Assembly (NCBI RefSeq): GCF_020509005.1
Contig: NC_063012.1
Span: forward strand, 10,416,001 to 10,480,000
Direction: 5' to 3'
Source: Fulvia fulva
Taxonomy: Eukaryota > Ascomycota > Dothideomycetes > Mycosphaerellales > Mycosphaerellaceae
DNA length: 64,000 nucleotides
Shown: piece after piece, positions 1 to 11,288 of the stretch
Layout of the letters: each line of letters begins with the position of its first letter
How positions within the stretch are numbered: position 1 is the stretch's first letter
Position numbers and translations under genes: made by a program
Notes under the pieces: model-generated
The model's input: the letters and a program-made list of their open reading frames with translations, nothing else
Told to the model about the DNA's origin: nothing
Databases searched by the model: none

Positions 1-210
1 GAGCTGTGGGGTCCCGTTGTTTTGGTGCAAACGTCCCGGCTTGATCACGACAGCGACAGATACGTAGACAAAAAGGAGCAAGGGAGCTGTCGCCATCTGT
101 GACACCCACGTTGTTCTCCACCTTCGGCGTCGCCTCGCTGCTCACGATGGCGATAGTTTGTGTATGAGCAGGAATCGTTGAGAGCGACCATTAGCCGCAA
201 AACGATAAGT

Positions 211-1227
211 ATGGCCGCCGCAGCAGCACTTCTTCGGCGACCAATGCTGGCCGGCAAGCTTCCAAAGCTTCACCTGCAACGACACGCTTCTCCAAACATG
301 ACTCGCAGCTTTGGTTCGTACTTCGTCACACCCGCTCAGCTCGACGCAGCACTGAAGAAGAATGCCCCGTCACGGCTGTCGACAGCACCCAAGACGATAG
401 CTGTGTGTGGTTCTTGGTTTCTTCCGAATGATCCGGACAAACGCAAGGGCTACGATGTCTTCAAGCAAGGACACATCCACAAAGCTCGATTCTTCGATAT
501 CGACAAGATCGCCGACACATCCAGTCCATACCCGCACATGTTGCCAGAGCCCGAAGTCTTCAAGACTGCCATGTCTGAGCTTGGGATCGCAAGAGACGAC
601 ACAGTAGTTGTCTATGATACGGCCGAGCTAGGCATATTCTCGGCACCGAGAGTAGCATGGACTTTCAAGGTCTTTGGACATCCTGCTGTGCATATCTTGA
701 ACAACTTCCGCCTCTGGAAGGAGGAGGGATATCCTGTCGAAGAAGGCGAACAGCGGCAATTCGAGAGAACAGACTACCCGACCCCTGAGCTGGATTCAAG
801 CAAGGTTGCGGACTTTGAAGACGTGAAGAGCATTGCGAGGAACCACAACAAAGAGGGCAGCGAGGGCGTGCAGATCCTCGACGCGCGATCTGAAGGTCGC
901 TGGAGAGGTACAGACCCTGAGCCACGGCCAGGACTCCCATCAGGTCACATGCCAGGAAGCTTGTCTGTACCGGTACCAGATCTTCTCGATCCGAAGACTA
1001 AGGCTTTCTTACCGGCGGAGGGGCTTCGAAAGGTGTTTGAGCAGAAGGGTGTTGATCCCAAGCAACCCATCATAAGCAGCTGTGGCACGGGCGTTACCGC
1101 AACGGTGATTGATGCTGCATTGATTGAGGCAGGTTATGGCGATGGAAACCGACGAATCTATGACGGAAGCTGGACTGAGTGGGCTCAGAGAGTGAAGCCA
1201 AGCGACAACCTCATTTTGAAGGGGTGA
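211..1227 (+). CDS. TUM1: Thiosulfate / 3-mercaptopyruvate sulfurtransferase (TUM1-like, two rhodanese domains)
   Basis: Intronless, 338 aa. Two rhodanese-like domains are visible: an inactive N-terminal one (about residues 35-180) and a catalytic C-terminal one (about 195-335). The active loop is CGTGVTA with Cys near residue 291, which matches the CG(S/T)GVTA loop of 3-mercaptopyruvate sulfurtransferases rather than the CRKGVTA loop of thiosulfate sulfurtransferases. The family moves sulfane sulfur for tRNA thiolation and cyanide detoxification, in mitochondria or cytosol. The reading frame is open further upstream, but the first ATG in a good context is at 211. The Ala/Arg-rich start (MAAAAALLRRPMLAGK) looks like a mitochondrial presequence. 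A second Met (MTRSFGSYF, at 298) could give a cytosolic form. Family call is firm; location is inferred. Confidence 0.9.
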   Translation: MAAAAALLRRPMLAGKLPKLHLQRHASPNMTRSFGSYFVTPAQLDAALKKNAPSRLSTAPKTIAVCGSWFLPNDPDKRKGYDVFKQGHIHKARFFDIDKIADTSSPYPHMLPEPEVFKTAMSELGIARDDTVVVYDTAELGIFSAPRVAWTFKVFGHPAVHILNNFRLWKEEGYPVEEGEQRQFERTDYPTPELDSSKVADFEDVKSIARNHNKEGSEGVQILDARSEGRWRGTDPEPRPGLPSGHMPGSLSVPVPDLLDPKTKAFLPAEGLRKVFEQKGVDPKQPIISSCGTGVTATVIDAALIEAGYGDGNRRIYDGSWTEWAQRVKPSDNLILKG

Positions 1228-1912
1228 AAGTGGTGGTGTTGATGAAGTCGACATGGGCAGGGCACAGTGACGGCGTTGATCACAATAGCTGTAGGATATG
1301 TTTCATGTGTCAAAGGACTGCAGACCACGCTCACATTCAGCTCAACAAGATTGCTTCTTCACGCGTGATGACATGGCTAGGGACGTCCTCACAAAAACAG
1401 TTCCGTGGGCTGGGCTTCGCGGGCTTTGTGGGCCTTGTAGTCGATTCCAAAAGCCAGTGTTGCGCATGTACGTGGCAGGCGAGACCAAGAGTACCACGAA
1501 GCGGCGTGCGGGAAATGACAGCTTCACTTCCAGGTTTGTTTCTGTACATTCGCGCAATCCTAATTCAAACTGTGGTCATCAACTGAACAGCATTGCTCTA
1601 ATCAACATCCACAGAGGCCGAAGACAATGCACATGTTTCAGTATTTGTCTCGCTCCTTCTTTCTCAGCGTATTCTCAGCACATGCACGTTGCATCCTTGC
1701 ATTAGCGCGCAATCCTTGCACGTTTCGGCATTCACTGACCGAGACGCAAGCATTAAAAGTTCCTTGTCAACTTTCTCTTCATTACCCACTTCACTGACAT
1801 TCGAACTTCATTTCCAACCCTCACCTCCACTTCCTCCAACCGCACTCGCAACGAGAATAGACAAGACTGTGCCACCAGCCCATCGCCATCAACCTCGAGC
1901 AGTACCGCCAAA
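1228..1912. other. Intergenic region
   Basis: Between the sulfurtransferase stop and the small secreted protein start. It holds only short, uncharacteristic open frames on both strands. The CT-rich stretch before 1913 looks like a fungal promoter/5' UTR. No RNA gene seen. Confidence 0.5.
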
Positions 1913-2646
1913 ATGCTGTTCTGCTTCCTTCTCTTGGCCTTGCTCGGCCTGGCTGCTGCTAAGCCTACTCACTTCGGCGGTGTGTGACACCACCGGACTA
2001 TGCTGTGCGCCGTGCTGACAACGGGAAGCCAAGATCCACTACAAGGAGAACTGTTCTGCACTCATTGAGGATGACGACTGGGTACGTTGTTGCAGAGCGC
2101 AGCCCACGCGCGGCACCAGCTCCTGGAGGACATCCGCATACTTCCCCGAGTATGGCTAACACCTGCACGCTTCTAGATCATCAGCGATCTCGTGGAGTTC
2201 CAACCAAAGATCGCTCACCTTTCGCCCTTCCTGGCGTTCAACGTCCGCGACATCAAGTAAGTACTTGACGCGCCCCTCTCACCACCGAGCACCAGCCATC
2301 GAGGCACTGCCAAATGCTTCTCGAGTAAAGCTAACACGCTTCTGCTTGAAGCAAGGGTCTCCAGATCAACACCACCTGCTCCATCGTTCTCTCGTCCGGC
2401 AGCAACTCGACTTTGCACAACCCCAACCTCTTCCACGTCTGCGAGAACAGAAACATGCGCTTCCAGTACAGCAACGGCAGCATCGAGATGTCCAGACTCT
2501 ACCGCGATCCATGCCTCGGTGACTACCCTTACGACAGCGCCATCGCTTGGGGGCATGCTACTGCCAACTTCACCACTACCAAGACAGCGGGTGGCTCACT
2601 GCGCACCGCGACCCAGGTGCACGTGCCAATCACATCGCTGTCCTAG
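1913..2646 (+). CDS. Small secreted cysteine-containing protein, unknown function
   Basis: I do not recognise a family. Four exons are proposed: 1913-1981, 2034-2081, 2177-2256 and 2352-2646, with introns of 52, 95 and 95 nt bounded by GT and AG. These join in frame to about 163 aa. The N-terminus MLFCFLLLALLGLAAAKP is a textbook signal peptide. The mature part has four cysteines, in NCSAL, TTCSIV, HVCENR and DPCLGD contexts, which could form two disulfides. There are several N-glycosylation sequons. Size, secretion signal and even Cys number fit small secreted ascomycete proteins, but nothing in the sequence proves an effector role. The first intron boundary (1982) is the weakest; a donor at 1980 would break the frame. 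Confidence 0.65.
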
Positions 2647-2820
2647 ATCGACCATCAATACACATGCGGTCCAAGTACAAGCTAGTGGGAAAAGGAAAAC
2701 GAGACGGGCAGAACAGGTTGAACAGCCCAGTGACGCTGGTTAGAGAGTGACGCAAGGAACCAGAAGGACCGCGTTCATGGTCAATGCTGCTGTGCTCGAA
2801 GGTCCAGTGCATACCTCTCT

Positions 2821-4084
2821 TCAATCACTAAGTGGCACATCGTCGAACTCTTTCCGCATATACTTCCTCAGCTCTTCCAACGCGTCCTTCAAAATCTCCG
2901 TCTTATTCACATACCCAAACCTAACATACCCTTTGAAATCTTCACCGAACCCAACGTCGCCTGGGAGCAACATGACACCCGTCTTCTCCTGGATATTCTT
3001 GCACAAAGCTTCGGCATTCACAGGCTTTCCGTCTCGCTCGAACTTGACAAACGCCGTCGTTCCAGCCACCGGCTTCGTCCAGGAGCAGAACTCATCATGC
3101 TTGATTATGAACCTCTCAAGTATCTCTAGATTCGTCTTAGCCAACTGGATATTTCTGCTTAGGAGAGCATGGATCGTGTCTGGAGAGAGTGCGAACGCCG
3201 CTACAGCTTGATCGAGTTGCGAAACGGAGATTGTGGTATAGTCTCTGGTCTTTGCTAGTTCGGCGAGAAGTTCTGGGCTCCGTGTCGCTACCCAGCCAAC
3301 ACGAAGGCCGGCCAATGAGTATGCCTTGGAGAGACTGCCGGTGACGATGGTCTTGTTGTAGCCCATGGAGATCATGGAAGAGGGAAAGTCCTTGTCCATG
3401 GGTGTGATGCCGTGGAATAGAGGTCGGTAGACTTCATCGGAATGGATGACAATGCCTTTCGTCTCGCATAAGTCAATGATCTTCTCGAGCAGCGACTTGG
3501 GCAGTACAGTTCCTGTAGGGTTCTGAGGGTTATTGAGGATGAGCAGCTTAGTGTTCTCCTTTACCATCGATTTGAGCTCCTCGAAATCCGGTAGCCATTT
3601 GTTTTCTGGTTTCGACTTCCACAGATCGACTTCAGCGCCCAATGAATCTGGAATAGAGTACAACTGCTGGTACGTTGGATAGTGGCAGATGACATGGTCG
3701 CCCTTTCCTATAAGACCGTACAGAATAAGATGGTTGGCAGAGATAGCTCCAGGAGTGATGAGCACATTGTCAGGAGACAGAGGTGTGCCGACCTTGGATG
3801 AGTATAATCGACTCAGGTTGGTGCGTAGCTCGATATTTCCTCTAATCTCGCCATAGTTGAGCACGGCAGAGGTGTCGATGAGATCGCTGGGCTTCGTTGT
3901 TTTGTTCTCGGAAAGCTCGCAGAGGTCGTTGATGCTGATTGAAGCACAACATGTCTCGGCGATGTTGTACTTGCATTTCGTTTCGTTGTCGTCCATCCAC
4001 TGTTGAAGTCAGCTTGTGGTCGTACTTGCCACTGCCTGCTGCGCTATCTACCTGCTCCACAGCGAATGGTGGTATCGGTGCCAT
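2821..4084 (-). CDS. PLP-dependent aminotransferase, class I/II fold
   Basis: Two exons: 4084-4052 and 3999-2821, with a 52-nt intron at 4000-4051, giving about 403 aa. The N-terminus reads MAPIPPFAVEQ-WMDDNE across the junction, as is usual for this fungal group. Fold-type I motifs are clear: NNPQNPTG, HSDEVYRPLFHG, and GSLSKAYSLAGLRVGW with the Schiff-base lysine near residue 236. A conserved C-terminal Arg sits in YVRFGY. It is closest by eye to the fungal aminotransferases often labelled capreomycidine-synthase-like. The substrate cannot be told from sequence. It has no secretion or organelle signal, so it is probably cytosolic. Starting at the downstream Met 3996 would lose the conserved first 12 residues. 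Confidence 0.85.
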
Positions 4085-4700
4085 TGCGACTGCTATACAC
4101 TGTGTTTCTAGTCAACACACGCAAGTGATTGAGGCAATGTTTCTATGAGGAGCCAAGAGCACAGTAGAGGTGAAGTCTAGCCCGAAGCCATTACTCCGCG
4201 CGATCTCCACAGTCCCCGTGTCGAAGGGCGTGAGGGCAAGATGTGCACCATGAAGCGCGAGCAAAGGGTTATCATTTCTCACGTTCAAGGAGAAGACTCA
4301 ATAACATCAGCGAAGACGGTCAATACCATCGACACAGACAGTCTGCTGCCGGGAGAAGTCGGACAAAGACGCTGACACAGAGTGTCTGATGAAGAGCTCG
4401 CCCCCTGTCGCCACGTGAAGATGTCGACGCCACGGGCTAGCTGCGGGCTGAGAGCCGCGGTGGACTGGGAGCTTCGCCCGGCGCCCTATCGTTGATGCAT
4501 CCACTTCGAGAGCGTCGCATACACTGCAGCTGTACTGGTCACACTGTCGTCCGCAATTCCTTTGGCCTGCCTCGACAGCTTCATCCTGCCAGCCTTATCT
4601 GTACTGTTCTAGACATCCCTCAAATGCGCTGAAACAACCTTCGAGCTTCGGCATCAGTGCCTAATCCTCCGCGATACCTACCTCCCATTTGGGCTTCACC
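4085..4700. promoter_or_regulatory. Divergent intergenic region
   Basis: Shared upstream region of the minus-strand aminotransferase and the plus-strand ABC transporter. It presumably holds both promoters. No convincing gene or specific motif seen. Confidence 0.4.
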
Positions 4701-7700
4701 ATGTGGCGATCTGTGCGCGTTGCGTCCTTGCTCGCGTTGCTGTCTTTACCATGGGACGTGATAGCAGGGCACCAGATACACCAGTACTACACCTCGAACG
4801 ACGACCTCCTCCTGCAACGAGATCCGTTCTCCATCTACGAGAAGCGACCCGAAGACTGCCCGCCATGCTTCAACTGCAACCTGGACGACTTCAAGTGCAT
4901 GCAATATGGCAACTGCACCAAGAGTAGTGGAAAGTGTTCATGTCCGCCTGGATTCGGTGGCGAAGACTGCAGCTTGCCTTTGTGTGGGTCGCTGGCAGAT
5001 GGCAAGGACCGCATGCCCAGGCAAGGCAATGCGCCTTGCCAGTGTGATGATGGTTGGGAAGGCATCAACTGCAATGTGTGCAAGACCAACCAGGCCTGTA
5101 ACGCTATGATGCCGAATGGCGAAGATGGAGTCTGCTATCGAGAAGGTGTGGTACAGAAAGAGAATTTCCAAATATGCGACATCACAAATCGGAAGATTCT
5201 GGATATGCTCAAGGAGAAGAAGCCACAGGCTACATTCAGCTGTAATGCGGAAAGAGCAGAGTGCAACTTTCAGTTCTGGGTGGATCAGCAGGAGTCGTTC
5301 TACTGCGCGTTGGATACTTGCAGTTGGGACATGAAGGCGACTGACGATCGCAACACGACGACATATCGCTGCGAGAATCTGAAGTGCAGCTGCGTGCCGG
5401 ACCGTATGCTATGTGGTGCTCCGAATAGTATCGATCTTGGAGATTTCCTGGACCAAGAGATCAAGGGACCTGCTGAGTTCACGTCCGTGAGCACAGATGG
5501 TGGCTCAGACAAAGATGGTAGCATTTTCTCTGAGCCCGCCATGAACGGTCTGATATCAAGCGTCTTCGGTGATAAGAGTATCTTCCTGAAGTGCAACAGC
5601 GGAGAATGCTTGTACAAGACTGAGGTCCCTGGCTATGAGCGACCGATAAAGACAATCAACACCCCACTCATCGCTGGTGTCATCTCCGGGTGTGCGCTTT
5701 TCGTCGTGGCCGTGGTACTTTTGGTCTTCTTCATGAGCCGGAGAGGCTCTGCACTCGGACATCGATACGGCCTCATTCATTTGTCTGACGACGAAGAGGA
5801 AGAAAACGCTAGGCTTCTGGCAGATCACAAACCAGCTACGCTACACTTTGAGAACGTCTGCTACAATTTGAAGGGCAAACAGATTCTCACCAACATCATG
5901 GGCTCTGTTCGTCCCGGTGAGCTCCTAGCGATCATGGGTGCATCTGGAGCCGGCAAGACATCCTTCCTTGACATACTCGCTAGAAAGAAGAAGTCTGGGC
6001 TGGTCACTGGCGAATTCTGGCTGAACGGCGAAAAGGTGGCCGATGACGACTTTCGTAGTGTCATTGGCTTCGTGGATCAGGAAGACACGATGCTGCCTAC
6101 TTTGACCGTACACGAGACCATTCTGGATTCTGCACTCCTCCGTCTGCCAAAGACTATGAGCCGTGCCGCCAAGGAACAGAAGGTCGAAGACGTTGAGCGG
6201 CAACTCGGTATTTATAATATTCGACACCAGATCATCGGCTCAGAAGAGACTGGTCGCGGCATATCAGGTGGCGAGAAACGTCGTGTTGGTATTGCTTGCG
6301 AACTAGTGACGAGCCCCAGCATCCTATTCCTTGACGAGCCGACTTCTGGTCTCGATGCCTACAACGCTTTCAACGTGGTAGAGTCTTTGGTGACCCTGGT
6401 GAAGTCTTACAACAGGACAGTTGTGTTCACGATTCACCAGCCTCGCTCGAACATTGTTGCGCTCTTCGACCAGCTACTTCTTCTAGCACAAGGAAGGATT
6501 GTGTACAGTGGGCCTTTCCGAGAGTGCCAGGACTACTTTGACACTGTTGGCTACTCGTGTCCTCCAGGGTTCAACATCGCTGATTACCTGGTTGACCTGA
6601 CGATGCATGCCACCGCAGATCTTGATGCGGATGACTTTGATGATACCAACTTCAACGGCGAGGTGGATGGCCGTACAACGCGAGCTAGCTCTACCATGGC
6701 TGTGAAGAGCATACCAAGCGTGAGCAATGTAAGCATTGGCGAGTCGATGGGCTCTGGTCAGACAGAGCCACTACTTAGACCCAAGGGTAAGCGAAAGACA
6801 AGCATCAGGCAACAGCAAGAACGACAGCTCTTCTCGAGGAAGAGTACAGAGCAGCAACAGCAGCCACCCTCGAGTAATCACAGCGCAAGTGATGGCGGTT
6901 TCGGCGACCCCGAGAGTACACGACAGCAGTGGCTGAAGCTATCGAAGCAGCAAGGCGCTCCACCACCGCAGATACTGGATGATCCACACAGCCTGCCTCC
7001 CGCTACGCCTGGCGCAACAGGCACGAATCTTGACGTACTCGTGACATCGTACATCCAGTCTGAAGTAGCTTCGGATCTGCTAAGCGACATCAAGAGCACC
7101 ATCTCAGACGCAAACGGCAGCAACGGACATGCCCACGGCGGACCAAATGGAAACACCAACGGCAAGCTCAAGGGCTATGCGAAGCCATGGATCCACACGC
7201 AATTCTTCATTCTCTCGCGGAGGACATGGCGCAATCTCTACCGGAACCCTATGCTCATGCTTACGCATTACGCCATTGCCATCGTCCTGGCTGTGTTTAC
7301 CGGCTTCCTCTTCTACGGTCTTACCGACGATCTGAAAGGCTTCCAGAACCGTCTGGGATTCTTCTTCTTCCTGCTCGCACTATTCGGCTTCAGCACACTT
7401 ACCTCGCTCACCGTCTTTGCGCCAGAGCGGTTACTGTTCCTGAGGGAGCGAGCGAAGGGTTACTACCATCCTCTGGCATATTACCTATCGAAGGTCGTCT
7501 TCGACATTGTGCCACTGCGCCTCATCCCGCCTCTCATCATGGGCTGCATTGTCTACCCAATGACGGGCTTGATCCCGGCGTGGGGAGAGTTCTTCAAGTT
7601 CATCCTGTTCATCGTGCTGTTCAACCTCGCAGCGGCGATGATATGCTTGTTCATCGGCATAGTGGTACGCAATGCAGGTGTTGCGAACTTGCTTGGTGTG

Positions 7701-8074
7701 CTGGTCATGCTGTTCAGTCTGCTGTTTGGCGGCTTCTTGCTGAACCATGAGACGATTCCCAAGCCACTGCTGTGGCTGCAATCGGTATGTTTGACTTCAT
7801 TCCTGCATGCACTGGTACTTTACTGACATTTTCGCAGCTTTCGATCTTCCATTTCGGCTTCGAAGGCCTTATTGTCAACGAGGTCCGCTATCTTTCGCTC
7901 ATTGATAAGAAGTATGGTCTCGACATCGAGGTTCCCGGATCTGCGATCTTGTCCAGCTTCGGCTTCAATGTGCTAGCGTTGTGGAACGACGTGGTGGGAC
8001 TGGCAGTGTTCTGTGGTGTGTTCCTTGTTCTCGGGTATGCAGCTATTCATGCCTTCCTGGTCGAGCAGCGATAA
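4701..8074 (+). CDS. ADP1: ABCG-family half transporter with EGF-like N-terminal repeats (ADP1-like)
   Basis: Two exons, 4701-7784 and 7838-8074, with a 53-nt intron, about 1106 aa. Order of parts: signal peptide (about 1-26); Cys-rich EGF-like repeats (about 35-115, including [12 protein letters not shown] and [12 protein letters not shown]); further lumenal domain; one membrane span near 322-345; ABC domain with Walker [10 protein letters not shown] (about 413), signature ISGGEKRR (about 520) and Walker [10 protein letters not shown] (about 541); a long Gln/Ser-rich linker; and an ABC2 membrane domain (about 840-1100). This is the layout of yeast Adp1. Substrate is unknown; location is probably vacuolar or ER membrane, inferred from yeast. 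The open frame extends four codons above the first ATG. Confidence 0.92.
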
Positions 8075-8500
8075 GGCGAAGGGTAGAATGTACGCATAGT
8101 TTGGGAACATCATAGAGTCATGAGTGTGGATGTACATAAGTAGAGGTGACATGAACATTGCATAGGAAGTGTGATTGCCTCGACGTGTACCCCGTCAGCT
8201 GCCTTGTACACACGCTCTACCGAATCTCGTGTGACACAGCTCGTGGTGAGTCGTGAGAAAGTGCTTGGAGATCGCCTGTTAAGTTCATCATGGAAGCCTT
8301 ATCTCATGCCGCGTACCTAATATACAGGCTATCAAGCATGTACACTCCGCAAACTCATTGCTTGTCAGAAATGCCATTCCACGCTCGAATGGAGGCAGCA
8401 CAACCCTAGCTTTTGAGCCCTGACCAATGCATGCCCATACGCTTCCGCCTTCGTCGCAAAGTGATTGTGCTTTTCGCAGTCTCTTTCTGGACTATCGCGC
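8075..8500. other. Convergent 3' intergenic region
   Basis: Lies between the 3' ends of the ABC transporter gene and EGD1. It holds 3' UTRs and nothing else I can name. Confidence 0.4.
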
Positions 8501-9218
8501 TTACTCGACGTCGCCCTTGCTCTCAAAGTTCTCGCCCTCGACGAGATCTGGTATCTCATCGTCATCATCGTCCTTCTTCTCCTCGCCCTCGGCGCCCTTC
8601 TGCAGGCTCTGGTAGCTCTCGGCCAGCTTTCGGAGAGAGGCTAACGAGTCTGGGCCGAGCTGGTTAAGAATGCCTGGCACGAGCTCGGTGAGCTCCTTGT
8701 CCTCGCCGTTGCCGTAGATGGCGAAAGTGTTGGCTGGGACGGATGCGTGGACTGCAGTATGCTTAGCCAGTGTTTTCCGGTCCTTGATTATTCAGAAACT
8801 CACCCTTTGGCGCGGAGAAGTGGATGACGTTGCCATCGGCCTTGAACATGTTCACTTCCTCGATGGCCTGGATGGGCTGCACATTCATCTTCTTGAGAGT
8901 GGTCTGCAGCTTCTTGTCGTCGGTGCCGGAGCTCTTGTGGACCTTCTTGACCTTTCTTCTTGGTGTGCCCTTGCCTCTGCAGAAACATATGTCAGACTCA
9001 TATCCTCATGTACTCGCCCAAACTCTCGATGCATGAATTCGTCGTTTCCAGCTCGTAGATGTCTCATTTCGGTCGTAGTCGGAGGGCGATAGGAGGTGCT
9101 ATAATGTACTTACCCTACGACGGTGTCAGTGAGAGTTCTGCATGGTCTATTGGCGCAGATGTGATGGCATACCAATACGGACGGCATTTTGCATGCGCTG
9201 CAGCTTCTCGTGATCCAT
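8501..9218 (-). CDS. EGD1: Nascent polypeptide-associated complex subunit beta (NAC-beta)
   Basis: About 156 aa. Exons on the minus strand: 9218-9173, a single base at 9114, 8976-8804, and 8751-8501. Introns are 9172-9115 (58 nt), 9113-8977 (137 nt) and about 8803-8752. The protein starts [19 protein letters not shown], followed by [19 protein letters not shown] (the ribosome-binding basic motif), then the NAC domain and an acidic tail ending in GDVE. NAC binds nascent chains at the ribosomal tunnel exit and works with the alpha subunit. The odd feature is at Gly-Gly-Lys. No single GT-AG intron joins exon 1 to exon 3 while keeping both glycines; a one-base exon does so exactly. The alternative is one 195-nt intron (9172-8975... 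acceptor CAGAG) that drops one Gly. Confidence 0.88.
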
Positions 9219-9695
9219 GAAGGCGGTAAAAGAAGTGGTGGGCGGGAAAGTGTGCGAAACTGCCTCAATTGCTGTCTGCTAGGCCAGCAGTTTCCTCGAC
9301 AGTCAATTAAGGGAGAAGAGGTTGGTTCAGGCGATGAGGTCGAGGTCGTCGCTCGTGTGTTCTCATGCCGCTTGACGGAAGCTCCCGAGTCGTGTGCGGG
9401 AATCTTCAATGCTGGCTTGGCGAAATGGTTCCTTCCTCACGCTTCTCTCTGTGAGGTCCTCTCCAGAACGACTTCACCATGGAATGGGGTCATGCACTGG
9501 GAGAACGTAATCTAGAGATGTTTGGTGGCTTCGTGAGCATGTGGCATTGCTAGAAGGAGCGTCGAAGTGCACTCATTTGCATTTGAAACTGTCCAGAGCT
9601 GTTGACTATCACACATTACATGTACAAAGCTCTACACCTGATCATATATACACTTGCTCTGCTCTAGGTACGCTGTCCACATCGACAATCAAGTA
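9219..9695. other. Intergenic region
   Basis: Upstream of EGD1 and downstream of the SDR gene. No gene or RNA recognised. Confidence 0.4.
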
Positions 9696-10731
9696 TCACT
9701 TCTCCCATTTCTGGATCTCCTGTTCGGTCCAGTCCCACAGCTCCTTAGCCAATTCTGGCTTCTGAGCATACCAAAAGCTACCACCTGAAGCAATGCCCAC
9801 CGGTTTCCAGTACGGCGACGTTCTGACCTCGTCTTTAGGCGCCGTCGTCGCGGTCCAGAGCGAGTTCTTCGCACCTCCAGGGACGTCCATCAGCAGTGGT
9901 TTCATCAACGGTAAAAAGATTCGGATCACTGGATTTGTCTCTTTCTGAGAACCATAGAGATCTGTCGATATTACACCAGGATGCACACTGGTTGCTGTAA
10001 TTGAAGGATATCGCCGCTGCAATTCTCTGGCATGTAAGATATTTGCGAGCTTGGACTGGCCGTACCTCCTCCATGTGGAATACTTTGCAAGGCGGTCTTG
10101 GTCGTATACGATTCCTGGAGCCAAATTATGTCCTTCTGAACTAACGTTGACCACGCGGACATCAGAGTTGGGCTGCTCGGCAGTCTTGAGAAGCGTGGGT
10201 AGCAGCAGCTGGGTAAGAAGGGCGTGACCCATGTGATTGGTACCAAACTGAATCTCGTATCCCTCTTTGGTCTTCGAATATGGAACTGCCATGATACCCC
10301 TTGAGTGGTGTCAGCAGGTATGAGCAATACAGAACAGGTTCACCTCACGTACGCATTGTTGATCAGTATGTCCAGCCGATCTGATCGCGCCTTGAAGTCC
10401 TGCGCGGCCTTCTTGACGGACGCGAATGAGGTCAGATCCATCTCAATAAAGGATACCTTGCCATTTGGTACTGCCTGCTGGATCTCGGAAATGGCAGTCT
10501 CGGCCTTGGACGGAGTTCGAGCTGCGAGGAATATCTCCTGTGGGTCATGCTTTGCCAATTGCTTAACGGTCTCCTTTCCCAAACCGGTGTTGCCTGTGTA
10601 GATGTTAGCAGAGCCAACGTGAAGTTGAAGCTGTGGCCGGACGAACCGCCAGTGATCAGTATGACTTTTCCTGCAAGACTTGGTATGTCCTGATCAGGAT
10701 TGAAGCTCTTTCCGAAGAACCATTCCAACAT
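9696..10731 (-). CDS. Short-chain dehydrogenase/reductase (retinol-dehydrogenase-like)
   Basis: Three exons: 10731-10647, 10593-10353 and 10299-9696, with two 53-nt introns, about 309 aa. The classical SDR features all appear once spliced: cofactor motif TGGNTGLG (the two halves meet at intron 1), NNAG (completed across intron 2), catalytic YGQSK, and a Ser in NVSSEG. The enzyme should oxidise or reduce a small alcohol or ketone with NAD(P). Its closest relatives by pattern are the fungal retinol-dehydrogenase/WW-oxidoreductase-like SDRs; the substrate is unknown. I start at MLEWFFGKSF, since the open frame further upstream to 10962 lacks family character. Confidence 0.85.
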
Positions 10732-11288
10732 CTTGAACTGAGATTTCGATAGCAAGGTGGTGATCCTGTTACTGCTGTATATGAAGCACAACCAACGCAG
10801 TAGTTCTACGTATCGGCCGTAAACACCTCGCGGCCGCAACCCTCCAGTCAAATATTGAAGACGGCACACTTTTATCACAGCAGCCACACTATGTTCGGCT
10901 ATCGATGTCGATCGAATACTCATCAAAGCACCAAGCCGAAGCTCGTCATTCTGGGCGTTCATTCTCGATCAAGCTAGCTCGATACGCAAGGGTGCCTCAG
11001 TAGCCTCGGTATAACACTGTCCCTTCGCTCACAAGCCTCACAAGCTTTCCCCTCCCTTCGCTGCATCACGCCGACCGCTAGACCACTGCCATGGCTCCCT
11101 CATCACTGCCGTTCCTGAATGCCATGCGGCGTCAATGCTGTCTGACCCGCTCGTGGGGTAGCATTGGGTTACATCGTAGCGTACGCGATCATCATGTACT
11201 CCCATCAGGTCCCCAGACAGTTGACAAGGTCGAAAACCCAAACACTCACGAGCAGGGTGTTTGAACGCCCGTTGAGACTGAACTATCC
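10732..11288. promoter_or_regulatory. Divergent intergenic region
   Basis: Lies between the SDR (minus) and the GH1 gene (plus), and probably carries both promoters. The long minus-strand open frame continuing from the SDR exon looks like chance. Confidence 0.4.

Noticed and set aside
10732..10962. Upstream extension of the SDR reading frame
   Set aside because: The extra N-terminal residues have no SDR character; the family start fits MLEWFFGKSF just before the cofactor fold.
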